Of a DNA stretch of 64,000 nt, positions 1 through 12,408 are shown in pieces (position 1 is the stretch's first letter; the number at the start of each line of letters is the position of its first letter). The notes beneath the pieces are model-generated. The model saw only the letters and a program-made list of their open reading frames with translations, had not been told where the DNA came from and did no database searches. A program made the translations under genes and the position numbers. Source of the stretch: Montifringilla adamsi (lineage: Eukaryota > Chordata > Aves > Passeriformes > Passeridae); NCBI GenBank assembly GCA_017590115.1, contig JAGGNK010013558.1:18122574-18186573 (forward strand), given 5' to 3'.

Positions 1-421
1 CACAAGCATGACAATTTTTCTTTCTGAGAAGCAATTTACAGGAGACAACATGTGTTTCTTTAATCAGTCTCCTGCACTGAGACATGGAAGTCAAGACAGT
101 AATAGAACTCCTTTAACTCTCTTCCAAAACAGGACTGAACTATCTCGGGAGCCCAGGGATGAACTCCTAGAAAGGGGATCTAATAATATAGATTCTTCCT
201 CAAGAACCACTAAAATGATTTTAAACCCCCCAAAATACATTATTAATTGTGCGTCCTTGTCAGGGTGCAGGTCTAATCACATGAATAAACTTCAGATCTA
301 CCAGCTTCCAAAGGCACCAGACAAGGTGAGTTAATTTACACAACTGCAACTCAAAATAGCAAATCTTTTCCATAACACAAATCAGAACACATCTCACAAT
401 TAACAAGATACTGCTACTTGC
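1..421 (-). other. DENND4A: DENND4A intron, 5' part (cut by the window edge)
   Basis: This is the start of the GC-AG intron following coding exon 7. I searched the minus strand for the next expected DENND4A peptide and did not see it. The plus-strand open frame at 8-334 resembles nothing I know and lies antisense in the intron. Confidence 0.8.
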
Positions 422-480
422 CTCAGTGGGAGTGGTGATGACACAGGTTGGCTAAGAATCAAGTTATCATGTGGAGATAG
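422..480 (-). CDS. DENND4A: DENND4A coding exon 7 (residues 369-388), with a GC donor
   Basis: This 59-nt exon reads [19 protein letters not shown] and then two bases of a serine codon. The acceptor is TCTTTTCCCAG. The exon ends CTGAG followed by GCAAGT instead of GTAAGT. The phase (two bases carried over) agrees with the serine that I recall following in the human protein, so the GC donor is the natural exon end. The next exon was not found in positions 1-421 and must lie off the window. Confidence 0.9.
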
Positions 481-3400
481 CTGGGAAAAGATTTTAAAAT
501 ACATTATTTTTATTCTGAACTTTGGAAATATTTATAAGAAATTAAACAACTATAACAAAGAACACTTAAAAATATTTCAAATTAAGCTGAATCTTGTATA
601 CCCCAGTAGTGTATCACTCTAAGAAGTGCTGTGCAATGATATCAGGATCTTTTAGTAAAAACTGGGCAAAGCATGATCTTCCTTTCTTGGCCAGAACTGA
701 ATACATTGCATATTCATAAAGAAGATTTTAAACTAACTAATGCTGCAAAAATTTGAATATATTAGCTGCTGAAAAATGAAGCTTTCTGTACTTTAAGGGC
801 TGTAAGAACCCATATTTCATACACAGCTTTCAGGAGCTGGGGGGAATTCCCTCTGGGTTTAGGGGTAGAAAGAGGGATAAAAATTCATAAAGGGGAGAGA
901 TGGCAGGTCATAATGCAAAGCTGTATTTTCTTCAGAAGACATATGAGAATTAGGCTCTTGGCTGGTAGAAACTGCTCAGCTCTGACAGAATCTTTAAAAT
1001 GTGCATTAGTTGAAGATACAAGAAGATCCTACTCAATCACATTTCTTTCTTAGGATGACATGGCATCAAGCAAATCATTCACGTATTCAGCACAAATAGG
1101 AAGACTCAGGGAAGTACAAGAATAGCAATAGACAATCAGTTTATCACAGCCCAGCTGATGTTTCCAGCCATGGCAAACCCAGGGTAACAAGATACCAGGT
1201 GGTTTAATCCTCCTGCATTTTCTGTTGTTTAAAAGCAGTAATAACTCAGCCACAGCAACTTGTACAACTGAGCTGCCAGTGCAGACCATTTTTAGTAACA
1301 TTTCAGGTTTGAGTGCGTTTCACCTTAGACCCACTGCAGGTGACCAGGTAATAGAAGCCAGCCATCAAGACTGATGACTTAGAAGCTCAAAGTCACCTAA
1401 TGCTGTGCCTGGAGAGCCACCAAACACAGGGAATTAAGGAGAGTCTGCAGTGCTGTTTCCCTGCATGCCTCACATCCCACTTCCCTGACAAATGTGGATG
1501 GCCACACCACAAGCTGCATTTGTCAAGTAAGTCACCTTGGGAGCATCAGCACCATTAGCTTGTGCAGTGGAAGAATTCAGAGGACTCATTTTTCCAGCCT
1601 GAGGCAAACCTTCATAAACCACCCTCTGAAAGGAAGCATCAGCCTGACGTCCTCTGACTCCTGTGCTTCAGCAAAAGCACATAAACACAATTAAGCATCT
1701 ATTCAAGGGCCACATCTCCCTCAGGCAGAAGGGGCACTTATTACCCCCCTTCCCCAGAGGGAGAAACATTACTCCACACGCTCTTGAAGTCTGCAGGTTG
1801 TGATACATTAGCACAGCAACCTCTGCTCAACGAGGGGATGCAGGACACCGAGCCCAGCAGATCCCAGGTCAGAAGGAACCCATCAACACTGGCAGCTGGA
1901 AGCTGGCAAATGGGAACATTCTGCAGTGTTTTACTAATGGCTATCATCTCTTTGAGACTTAGAAGTTTAACTGCTTAGCAAAAGACTACCACATTTTCCA
2001 TTAACAGGCTACAGAGAGAAACGGAATCCTGAAAGCTTGTCATTTTCAATGCAGGCATTTCTCACTAATTTTGAGGAAAGATCTAAGGTACAATCACCTG
2101 TGATTTTATTCAGTGCAGTTTCTAACACAACTTAAGTCCCTGGAAGCAGCTGGAAGGAAGAATTTATTCACAGATCTCAATTACCACTGCCTGCTGTAAA
2201 AGCAGTGTTTTCTCCATCTGCACTATCAGCTCCTAAAGCTGTACTAATTTAATGCACAAAACATTTTGAAAATAAGGTAAAACAGGCATAATTTTCACAT
2301 CACTTATATCTAGATCTTCAGACTTCGTTCCAGGATATAAACCCATATATACTTTGACAAAATTCCCTAAAATTTCAGACAAAAAAAATTAAAAGCTTTT
2401 CTCTAAACTCAATTATAACCTCTAATTAGGTGTTCAGTGTTTCCTAGCACAAACATTTTATTGAATATGAATAAAAAACCCCCAAACCTAAAACAAGAAG
2501 TAAAAATGCTGGGTTTTGAATTGAACTTTAAAATCATAAGAAAAGGGACAGAAGTGCCTGATACAGTTTCAGTATAACTGTTCTCTAATCTCTGTTCAGT
2601 AACAGTAATAAATATCACTCCTTTAAAATACACTAAAGAGGATCTTCAATATTCAGTACATGCTATAAAGACATAACCTGGGACTGTATTTGCTCTGAAA
2701 GACTTCACCACCATACGGGCTATACAATTAAGGCTCAGAACTGCACAGGGCTCTCCATATTTTATGTTATACAAGTAATAACAGAGAATAGCATCATTTT
2801 CTAACTATTTAATCAAAACCACAATTGGTAGAATACTATGATTGCAACAGAGCTCTCTTTTCTCTGCAATAAAAATTTTAACACCTCTCTACCTATTTTG
2901 CCTCTTCAGGTTAAGTAAATAAAGAGATTTAATAACACTTCAGAAGTCCTCGAGACCAGGACTTTTTTCTCTCCTACCAACAGTGACAGGGCTGAAATTT
3001 CAAAGAGCAGGTAGCAATTCCTGTGATTATTTCACTGCCACACAGCCCTGCAGAGAGGACAGAGCAAGGGCCACGTTTGATAAAGGGGCTGTTACTGGGT
3101 GTGGCTCTTGCAGTTCTCACTGAGAGCACAAAGCCCTTTGGGAAGAGGGGCAATCACTGATTCAAAACCAGTTCACATCTGGTTTTAGTTTTATTTATTT
3201 GTTTTACTCTCAGTCTTCATACAGTAGCAAGAAGAAAACAGTTCTAAAGCTATTGCAAAAGTCAGACTAGATGCTGACTTGGAGTAGTTTTTCATTAATT
3301 TCCATATACTCTGAAATAAAAGTTGTAAGCTCACTAAACAGCTTCTTGTAGTAAGTCACTGAAGTCATTAACTAAACTGGAAACAGAATTTTTACAGATT

Positions 3401-6400
3401 TCTCACATTATGTGTATGAATGTAGGAAAAAGAAATCCTGAACAAAAATCATTTGGGCACAAAAATTACATTTTCCATTTATTAACCTGCTTTATCTTCA
3501 CCTTAGATACAGTTATTAAAGAAAATTACACTTACCTGAACTAGAATTCTTGGCCTCTGAGGGGATGGAAAAGGTACTTTATGCATGAAATGGGAAATAT
3601 GTCTACAGGAAAAGAAAAATACTGATTTAGTAGAAATTAAGCTTAAATTACTTCACCTCAAGACAAAATTTTTGACAGTAAGAGAAATTATTATATAAAA
3701 ATGGCACATACTCAGAAAACAGAGCAAAAAATCCCAGCACCTAAACCCTATTGGGATATTCTGACCTTGAAAACCTATTTTTCTAGTGGTCACAAGAAAA
3801 TGGGAGGGCAGATTCTCTTTCAGAATACAAACTCTGTTCAGGAGATTGACAAACTACAAGGAGGTTGGTTTTTTTCATTTGTAAAGTAGAAATATTGATA
3901 TTTGAACATCACAGTCCCTTTTTAAAATCCTGCCTCTGACAGAGTTTGAAATAGCACTAAACCTCAGAGACCAGAACTGGTTACTTGCAAAAAATATTCA
4001 TAGCTGAATATCAAGGAGAATCATAGAGCTCATCCATTTTCTTCAGTTCTAAGTACAAAATGTTATATAAAATTGCTGATGAAAAAGCTTTAAAGTTCTT
4101 TCACATACTACAGATACAGAAAAATGTTTTTAGAATTTGACAAGTTCTCAGTTTCATGAATTGATTAAACTTGCACAAGTTCTAGAAGTGTAATTCTAGA
4201 GAACAGATACTTTCACATTAAAAGAAGCTACATGGGGTTAAAAACCCATGAGAAACAGGTACTCCATCCTAAATTTCACCTTACAGCATATACTTTACCT
4301 GGATTTCTACAAATGTTACCAGTATTATGACATATTTGGAAGAAATTCAGACAAACCCACAAATCAGCATTGATTTGGGTTTTATTTTATTACCCGTGTA
4401 TGAAGCTGGTGGCTGAAGTATGGAATATGCCACACAACAAGGCAAAGCTGCTGTTTGCAGCAGCTGGGCTCACTAAAAATGTTCAGACAAACAGAAAAAC
4501 CTCCATCATCATTAAAACAGCCAAAGGAAGTAGGCTGGATGCTACAGTAGAATCCTACATTTAAATTATCCACAGTAAACTGACCAATTTACACATCACA
4601 GAAATTAGAATAAATCCATAAAATCCAAATTTATAAAGCACTTCTCATATCTACTTAATTTACTCATTCCCAAAAGCTAAAACACCAAACCCCTGAGCAT
4701 AAAACAAATATATACACACACACGTTTTTATCATTCTAAGTTTACACTATCAGAATTTTCAAACAAGTTCAGTGATGGGAACTGTAATAATGAAGGGGAT
4801 AAACAATAACAGGAAATACTTAATCCACATAGTCAAAGTATCCTGAAAGTTAATATTTAAGTTGAAGCAGAAAAACCTGATGTGTAATACAACAGAAAAA
4901 TAAACAGTGTATTTGAAATCTGCTGCATTAAAAGATTACTTTATCCTAGAAATGTTACATGGTATTGCATCTGAATTGCAGGTATTGATCATTTCTTGGT
5001 GTAAGGATTTCCTCTGTATTTTATAATGTGAAATCCTTTATGTGAGAAACAAATTAAGTTTATTTATCGCAAATAGAAGACAATTACTAGTGCAAAATAT
5101 TCAATCTGCTTTATCATCTCTCATTACACTACAAATAGGCATTTGAAAAAATGCAAATCTACTCATTTAATTCTCCTAACTTGATGTGTGCAAGATTAAG
5201 AAAGGATTTATAATCTTGCTCTTTCTAATCACTATGGCTAAAGGGTGCAAAGCTAATTAAAACAGCTTTCGGAGACCTTTGCAGGCACTTAAATCACAAA
5301 TAAAAATCTACACTTTTTCAGAAAGTAGGTAAAGATACCTTAATCAAAGGAGAAAAGTGCAGCCATTATATTTAATGTTTGATGAGTAAAGTAAAAAGGA
5401 TATTACAGGAAATTCAGAACAAAAACCCCACTCTTTTATCTACTGAAATTACTGTTATGAATTTTGGAAATTACTTACTTTTCAATGGGGAGGACATGTG
5501 GCCCAGAAATGGAGTAACGATACAGAAAGGTAAGAAACTTCTTGAAAGCATCAAAGAAAGGCCAGTGAGAGAGCAGACAGATGCATTTATTTGTCTGCAC
5601 TGTTCTGCACGTGTCTTTTCCCTCGACAGCAGCTGCTAATCCCAGCTGAGATTTTTGTTTCTCTGTGAGGTTCTCTTCAGGATACAGTTCATAAAACTGA
5701 ATAGCAGCACCATATACCTGCAAACACATCGTGGATGTGAAGTCAGTAATTCTGCCTCAATCTTCAAAGCAATCTAAGAAACCCCAAACACACAGAAAAT
5801 CAAGTCTGCATTACTGTTTGAGAAGATACATTAATGCAAAAGACGGTGATCTTTTGAAGCAATCCATTCTGGAATATTCTTATGGCTGTGAAAATCCAGA
5901 CTGTCTATTATTTAATTAAAACACTTAATATCATATGAGAAAGAATAATTTACAAAACAATTTATTTAAGAGAAACATAATGATTACAAAGAGCATAACT
6001 GCAGTCAACTGCTCCTCCAATTGTCTTTAAAGCTATTTTAGGAATCCTTTATACACAACTCAAAGCCATATCCCCTGACATCCAATTTACTTTTTAGTAC
6101 AAGTATGTACATGCAAGGTTGTTCCCATGCTTGCAATAAAAATAGCATTACTTGCATGTATATGCAGTGCAATTTTATAGCTCTCCAGTTTCACAGGCTA
6201 ACAGGAAAGCAGAGGAGCTCAGGTTTATGACTACTGAAAGTCACTGCTCAAAGCAGTCTTGGAATCAAGCCCAAGAAAATAGATTCAAGCTCATCAATGA
6301 AAACATTCATTATCATCATCCTGATAAACAACTGAGTTTTTTCAATTAAATTAATAACTTTTTTCCTAAGGTTTCAAAATACCTTTTCTGCAGAAGCTCC

Positions 6401-9400
6401 AGTTAGTACAAATGTAGAAAAAACTGGGAGAGGGTATTTACTGTTAGATGGCCAACATTCAATCGTTGCACCCATAGGGAGACAAAAAAGAGGCACAGAT
6501 TCTGGTAATGGGAATGATTCATAATCTTCTTCAGGATATCTGCATATTAAACCTATAAATAGAATGAGCAAAGAGGCAGTTATAGAAAAGCCAGCAGAAA
6601 CAGGTTTGTAATAGCTCATTCCATAAAATAATTGCTAGAAAATTCATATATGAGCACGCAGTAACTTCAGAAGATGAGTAAAGGTGTAAATAATTAGGCA
6701 CAGGGAATAGCTGGAAGGGGAAGATGCTCCCATAACCTAAGGAGAATCACCTGACTGAAGCATTACACTGAACTCCTACTTTCCATTCTAGAAACTATTC
6801 ATAACTGATCTATCTTTTCCTGTTTTCAGGCTGTGTGCATCTCACCTGTTATTATATAATAGTTCACATTCATCATGAGTACGAGCAAAGATTTAAAATC
6901 TAGTTAAAAAAAAGGTAATGTGAATACTTGAGAAATAAGACTGATGTTTTCAACTATAACACCAATTAATTCTGGCCAACAAACATCCCCTGAAAAAAAC
7001 ATGTTTGCTATTAGATAGTTTTTTAATACCAAAAGAATCAAGTTGATTATGCTGATCCACCTGAGCTGAGGACTCAGCTCTCGTGCTGCCAGGCCAATGT
7101 GTTCAGCTTTATTTTAAACACAGCTGTAAAACATGCAGATCTGAAGCAGAGGCTTTTAGCACACAGGTCCTCAGTTACAAGGGAGGCTGCAGCAATCCAT
7201 CCTGTCTGACTGCCTGCCCAGGGGACTCCACACTGAGAACGGATTCCACATGAAAGGATTTAGGATTTCTCTCTGTTAGCACAATCACTATCCACTTTTC
7301 TAACAGAAATGGGATATTAATAAGCAATAAAAACTTGTAACCAAAAAGGGCAGTAGATCCCTTTATGCCAAGAATCAAAATCTTGTGCAAGCTATCACCA
7401 GATGTGAGGCCTTTTAAACTTTTTATTTGTTTACAAACGTACTGTCCACCCTTTAGTACGTCCTGAACTCCTGTTTACAGAGAGCAGCCTCTAGAAGGGA
7501 TGTAAATGGATTAAAGCTTAAGTGTGAATCATGCTCATGACTTGTATGCCAAACAAAATCAGGGTCTAAAAAAACCCAACAACAAATGCAAAGCCAACAC
7601 GTTTCATCAGTCATAGCAAATCTAATTCTGTCTTATAAATAAAACAATAAAATAAAGATGATACACGATCCAAAAATACTTAAAGAGCTCAGTGCCAATG
7701 ATGCTCGAGGCAGTGTGGAAGTCTGCAGGATTCTTCAAAATGTTTCTTAAAGAAAGTCATCATGAAAATGCATCAAATAATTTCTGTGGTATTTTCTTCT
7801 GCATATGCACACACATCCTTAAGAGACAGCTACCAGTAACACAAACAGAGATGGGAGACATCCAGGTTTGTAGAAACCTATCAAAACACAGCTGAGCTTC
7901 CCAATTACACACATTTTAAAACAGCATGGTCATGATACCCTGTTCTAAGGCCTCTTTTCTGACATGACCTTAAAAGAATTCTTTAGGGAAAGATTCCTTT
8001 TTGAATAATGGCTAGATAGTGTCAGTACTTTAGTACAAAATGTATTACATTACAAATGAGCCTGGACATTCTGAATCGAAGATAAAAATGGCTACACAGT
8101 AGTTACATACCAGCTTTATATGATATGGTGTTGGTTTTTGCCACAGACTTTTTATAACATAAATAGACTGCTGAGCCCCACTGTAAAATAAAAGAAATTA
8201 CTGGATTAAGTGATGAAGTATAGCAAATGAACATAACAGAATATAACTAATAATAATGTTGATAATTGCAAGTATTTAAATTCTCAATTTCTGGACATGA
8301 GAATAAACAACAAGGAAAGCCATGGAACAGAACAGAGCAGCACCCATAGGGGGAACACGGAGCTTTTATAAAAGGGAGGAAGGCGTAACAACTTCCATAA
8401 GACAGCACTCCCATAACCCAGTCAATATGGGAACTATCAGAACTGAAAAATCCATTGGGTAATGCCTACAGGAATTTATTTAAAAATAAGCACAAATCAA
8501 TGTCCATGATCTTTTTTACATGATCCCACTTGCAGAGCAGCACACTGACTTCTGAGGACCCTGCAAGAGCCAGCACATAGGGCTGCAGATTTAACTGGGA
8601 AGCACCTAAATATTCAGTTCTGCAAATCAAAGTTGAGTGAAACCTGTGTATTTTAGCAGGTCAGGCTTTGGAACCATATTAAACATTTAAATGTGCTTAC
8701 AGTCAACAGCTTCCAACATCACTCAAATACAACTTTCTTTAAATAAAAAGTTTGTGAAACTACTGAGGAGAAAAACATTTATAAAATAGCATTGTAGGTA
8801 AAGGGAGAAGTTGGAAAACAAAACAGAAGCTGGTTGCTAGATACGGAATTCCCACCACAACAGTAAAAGCAGTGTCAGAAACAGCCACATCTGTAAAACC
8901 TCCAGTTACACACAAGAACACAGCAGGTTCTAAAGGACCAATCCAAAGATGCTGGAGTCAGCACTAAAGAAACCCAAACATTTGCTCTAAGGCTTCCAGA
9001 AAGACTTGGTTCCAAGTAGGAACAAAGGAATGTAATCCTCCAACTCTTCCAATATTTGAGTTATCTTTGGAGACCACTTACGAAGATTTTTCACCAGCTA
9101 TTCCAAGAGCTGCCCCTAGTACTCCCCAAAGGTCACATCAGTGAGTACCAAGTGTTCAAAGCCCAGCTTTTGAATCCTACCATGCTGTTGTTCAGATTCT
9201 TGTCCACCTTGCAGAAGGTATGTGGAGGAGTCTCTCCTTTGCTGGGGATGATGATGCAGATGTCAGTGACAGCCAGGGTGTTCTGGGTCATGTTCTCGGA
9301 GGCCCTGCGGTAGGTGATGTACACGCGCTGGGACGAGGCGCTGCCGCTGATGTTGGCAGGCCGCCCATACGGGGTGCTCTGAATGATTTCACAGCCTTGC

Positions 9401-10316
9401 TTGACTCTTTCTTTCCCATCATATAAAACCCTAGTTAAAAGGGGAGGGAAAAAAGTCAGGAGGCACATTTTAAAAACACCTGGAGTTTTAATCACAGCTC
9501 TTGTCTCATCGCTGAGCAAAACATTTTTACTGACAAGTTCAGGTCACATTATCTCCAACTGTATTCTAACAGAAAAGCTTAATGATGAAACTATACTGGT
9601 TTTCCTCGTATATAATTGCTTTTAAGCATTTTGTTTACTGCAAAACAGTGTTAGTTTGAGTTCTATTAAAGATTCATTGCCTGCTCCTAAGAATGCCATA
9701 TAACTCATCTCTTTCCAATCTGTGTTAAATAGGTTAAGCATCTTATCCCAATCCAAACATATACATTAAAAACGATAAATGGCTTTGAAAACTCCAAAAT
9801 AGGAAGGATTAAACTTGTCATTAAAATCCACTCAGCATGCATTTTCCCTTCCATACTGGGCTACAGTATCCTCAAGTCAACAAATATCTTCCTGTTTAGA
9901 GTTTTGCCTTGTATTTAAAAAGTATGGCATTTCCGTAAAGCTGCCTTATCTGTTCCTTAGTTAAATAAAACAGTGAAAATCACCCACTGGAACAGGGAAA
10001 GCACTCACCCCAAATCAGTGAGTGGAGGCTTATCCCTGCCTCGGCGATAACAAAGGTATATCTGCGGTCCTACAAGGCTGCCATTATTGAGATCTGCAGA
10101 CAGGCCCGAGGGAGTGACATCTATGCATTTATAGCCCTGAGGAACCTCCTCCCCCAGGGATTTATTGAGGACTGTCACGTCTGTGATGGGCTCTTTTGGT
10201 TTGGCGATTTTATGGCAGGCATCATTGAAGTGGATCTCCTCCTCCAGTGGCTTTGAGATATCCGTTAGTCCTGCGACAACAAAGTAATCAGCAACACGGG
10301 CCCCTTTGTCTTCCAT
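422..10316 (-). CDS. DENND4A: DENND4A, N-terminal coding part (seven exons, residues 1-387; gene continues off the left edge)
   Basis: Joining 10316-10009, 9430-9181, 8180-8111, 6552-6383, 5717-5479, 3602-3536 and 480-422 on the minus strand gives one uninterrupted frame of 1163 nt that I recognise as DENND4A. The family are DENN-domain guanine nucleotide exchange factors. DENND4 proteins are known to activate RAB10 on exocytic membranes, and DENND4A was first described as a c-MYC promoter-binding protein. The visible order is a MABP domain (roughly residues 40-200, with three recurring Y-L-C-Y / Y-I-T-Y / Y-L-C-Y strands) followed by the uDENN region (about 205-368). The cDENN catalytic core and the long C-terminal half lie beyond position 1. 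The start at 10316 has A at -3 and G at +4, and an in-frame TGA lies two codons upstream. The human protein, as I recall, begins Met-Ile-Glu-Asp-Lys, whereas this one begins Met-Glu-Asp-Lys. Identity is nearly certain; the extent of the 5'UTR is not. Confidence 0.95.
481..3535 (-). other. DENND4A: DENND4A intron between coding exons 6 and 7
   Basis: AT-rich intron of 3055 nt with donor GTAAGT at 3535 and acceptor CAG at 483-481. I see no recognisable exon, RNA gene or transposon in it, only short A/T runs. Confidence 0.85.
3536..3602 (-). CDS. DENND4A: DENND4A coding exon 6 (residues 346-368)
   Basis: This 67-nt exon reads [20 protein letters not shown] and then VQ, the conserved bridge from the uDENN region to the cDENN core. 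The acceptor ends CCTGTAG and the donor is CAG|GTAAGTG. It was found by reading the minus strand from the expected phase and by matching the family sequence, since it is too short to stand out as an open frame. Confidence 0.93.
3603..5478 (-). other. DENND4A: DENND4A intron between coding exons 5 and 6
   Basis: AT-rich intron of 1876 nt with a short alternating tract (TATATACACACACACA) near 4710. Nothing else is recognised. Confidence 0.85.
5479..5717 (-). CDS. DENND4A: DENND4A coding exon 5 (residues 267-346)
   Basis: This is the uDENN continuation: [20 protein letters not shown], a variable linker, then [20 protein letters not shown] and [14 protein letters not shown]. The acceptor is GTTTGCAG and the donor the consensus GTAAGT. 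The lysine codon is split AA|A across the next junction. The linker between the two conserved blocks (about residues 289-308) is where this protein differs most from the human one as I remember it. Confidence 0.94.
5718..6382 (-). other. DENND4A: DENND4A intron between coding exons 4 and 5
   Basis: Intron of 665 nt, donor GTATTT, acceptor TTTGCAG. No internal feature is recognised. Confidence 0.85.
6383..6552 (-). CDS. DENND4A: DENND4A coding exon 4 (residues 210-266)
   Basis: This is the start of the uDENN region: [20 protein letters not shown], then a cysteine-rich strand with the hallmark PMGATIE-W motif, then [13 protein letters not shown]. The acceptor is TTCTATTTATAG. The donor is AAG|GTATTT, a weak site that could allow exon skipping. 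The length of 170 nt restores phase 0. Confidence 0.94.
6553..8110 (-). other. DENND4A: DENND4A intron between coding exons 3 and 4
   Basis: Intron of 1558 nt, donor GTATGT at 8110, acceptor TTTATAG. No repeat or exon is recognised. Confidence 0.85.
8111..8180 (-). CDS. DENND4A: DENND4A coding exon 3 (residues 187-210)
   Basis: This 70-nt exon is too short to show up as an open frame. It reads [20 protein letters not shown] and on to YKA, matching the end of the MABP domain. The acceptor is TATTTTACAG and the donor GTATGT. The phase is 0 on entry and one base on exit, which fits its neighbours. Confidence 0.93.
8181..9180 (-). other. DENND4A: DENND4A intron between coding exons 2 and 3
   Basis: Intron of exactly 1000 nt, donor GTAGGA, acceptor TATTTTACAG. 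Nothing further is recognised. Confidence 0.85.
9181..9430 (-). CDS. DENND4A: DENND4A coding exon 2 (residues 103-186)
   Basis: The acceptor reads CCCTTTTAACTAG, and one G completes the split glycine codon. The exon supplies the second MABP repeat (strand [14 protein letters not shown], then [14 protein letters not shown]) and ends exactly at a methionine codon. The donor is GTAGGA, weaker than consensus. Length is 250 nt. The plus-strand frames open across the same interval are antisense artefacts. Confidence 0.94.
9431..10008 (-). other. DENND4A: DENND4A intron between coding exons 1 and 2
   Basis: Intron of 578 nt, donor GTGAGT, acceptor TTTTAACTAG. No internal feature is recognised. Confidence 0.85.
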
Positions 10317-10341
10317 CTTCCATCACAAGGTGTTACAGCTT
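10009..10341 (-). CDS. DENND4A: DENND4A first coding exon (residues 1-103)
   Basis: Coding runs from the ATG at 10316 down to 10009. The preceding 25 nt (10317-10341) are 5'UTR. The acceptor is a good pyrimidine tract ending CTTCCTCAG just above 10341, so at least one further non-coding exon lies upstream. The exon ends after two bases of a glycine codon and is followed by the consensus donor GTGAGT. The peptide opens [16 protein letters not shown] and closes with the MABP strand [19 protein letters not shown]. Confidence 0.95.
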
Positions 10342-11767
10342 CTGAGGAAGAAATACAGGTCAGAAATGATAAAATTATGGTTACTTTTGAAACCAGAAAA
10401 TCATAGCTTGCAAATAAAGAAAATGCTTTCTGCTCTTGTGTGGAACATTGAGAAATAGGGTAAAAATGTTTTTCCAAGACACCCATATGCACTGGAATGT
10501 TGCTAGAGTAGCTTCAGGAAGTTTACTGTCATCAAGTTCCAGACTTTTTAAACCAGACAAACTATTTAAGACTCCCTTTTGTTGAATTAATTTTGTTTGG
10601 GTGCAAAATTTTATTGCAAGAGAAACTGTTACCACACAGGAGTTTCAAGAGCTTGCTGACATTCCGAAACTGAACAACCAGAATTTAAAACAGTTTGAAT
10701 GGTTGACAGAAGACTTCAGTTTTCATGTAACTTTTATTCCCATTGCTTCATCTCCCTTTATTTCTTGCTCTAGATAGCAAGTATTAAGATTATCAAACTT
10801 CATGCCATCATGATTCTTGGATTTGACCAAGATTTTTGCTCAAACATAATAAATTCAGACATTTCTTACTGGTAACTTGGAAAATTACGTCCCAATTTGA
10901 TAATGTGCATTTAATGAAATTGTTCCAAGCTGGCCTCAGATTTCCAGCACCAGCCCCTGCTCAAGGAGAAGGAATGTCAGGCTGTGCCTGGTCACCCCAA
11001 ACAACCTCATCCACCAGCACAAGAGGCAATTCCCTCTTCCTGCTCTTATTTTGTAGGTTGGTTGTGTTTTGCTGGACTGGCTTCAGAAGCTTCTAATGTT
11101 ACAAGGAAATGAGTACAGGTTTTTTATTTTATGCTTATTTACATTGTTCTAGAAAATGCCAAGAAGAAACCCCAAATTATCTAACTTTTATTTTTCTATA
11201 TGGCTAATAAGCACTATGGGACACTTCAGCAAACGTGATTACTGGCAAGCAATCACCAATATACAGGAAAGTAACAATCTGAAAATAACTCCAGCTTGCG
11301 TTTGACGAGAGAATGCAGTTACAAAACCGAGCTTAGTTTAACCTACATCCAGTTATTTCAAACACATCTGGAATATATTACTCAGCATATATATGAAAGT
11401 AATAACTACAAATTCAAACTCCTCCCTGAGTGATATATTCAAAGACACACAAACTCAGCCTCTGCATATGCTGCCTATTATCTCTCTGTCCATCTGGCTC
11501 CAGCAAACCCAGGCAGGCTGGGAACAAATGCATGCAGAGAAGGAGATGTTTAACAAAGTATCCTTAAACTCTGGCATAATACCAAACACTGACATCTTTC
11601 AGCTAATATGCCAGAAGTTCTAGGTATTTTGTTACATTAACAGTTCTCTGTGAAACTACATTATAGCTATTGAAACACTGAGGTTTTTTCTTTTTCGTAC
11701 CAGCATCATTTCACAGAACTACACTGATTTCTAGAGTGATTCATGATGCCTTTTAGGATGAAATTAT

Positions 11768-11812
11768 GTATAATTTTTGATTACTAAACACTTTAGTAAT
11801 CAAAAATTATAC
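11768..11812. repeat. Perfect 21-bp inverted repeat, 3-nt loop
   Basis: The left arm 11768-11788 (begins GTATAATTTTTG) is exactly complementary to the right arm 11792-11812, separated by CAC. It is AT-rich and lies in the DENND4A 5'UTR intron. No terminal repeats or duplications were noticed around it. Confidence 0.95.
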
Positions 11813-12239
11813 AAATGATGGCTGTTAAAACTGCAAGCAGGACCTATAACTCCAGTGTATTAACAGCACTACTCCAGTTTAATAATTACAAACTATTAAA
11901 CTCCAGTTCAGCATTACAAATAAACAGAATGATGTGTGTACATATATATGTAATATTGAAGAATCATACCTTTACACTATTTAAACCTCACCATTATTCC
12001 ATATAAAGTTTATACCAAAAGTCCTAAATTCAAACATTCCTTTATTCCCAAAAGCACTTTCAAGAAAAACTGGGACAAGGTCTCCTCATTTAGATAGATA
12101 AAATTAGAATCCCCTACATACAAACACCTGCTATCACATAAATTTGCTTCCTAAGGTTATAGCACATAATACACAAGTCAGCAAGACTTTCATAATTTAA
12201 TGCAGATTTTACAGAAGAGAAGAAAAAAAAAGGCCTGGC

Positions 12240-12408
12240 TGATGATGAATTATCCCTTCATATTCACCCCATCCCTGCAAGTGTCCAAGGCTAGGTTGGT
12301 CAGGGCTTGGAGCAGCCTGGGATAGTGGAACATGTCCCTGCCTATGGCAGGGTGGAATGAGATAATCTTTAAGGTCCCTTCCAACCCAAACCATTCAGGG
12401 ATTCTACA
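12240..12408 (+). mobile_element. CR1-type LINE 3' fragment
   Basis: The segment carries the typical CR1 3' end in plus orientation: CCCTGCCTATGGCAGGGTGG, then a stretch like GATAATCTTTAAGGTCCCTT, then CCAACCCAAACCATTC and a GATTCT remnant. It is heavily 5'-truncated, keeps none of the reverse transcriptase, and is too diverged to be active. It lies antisense in the DENND4A 5'UTR intron. Confidence 0.85.

Noticed and set aside
9056..9625. Plus-strand open frames of 68-85 codons
   Set aside because: Antisense to DENND4A coding exon 2, whose minus-strand reading is clearly the real gene.
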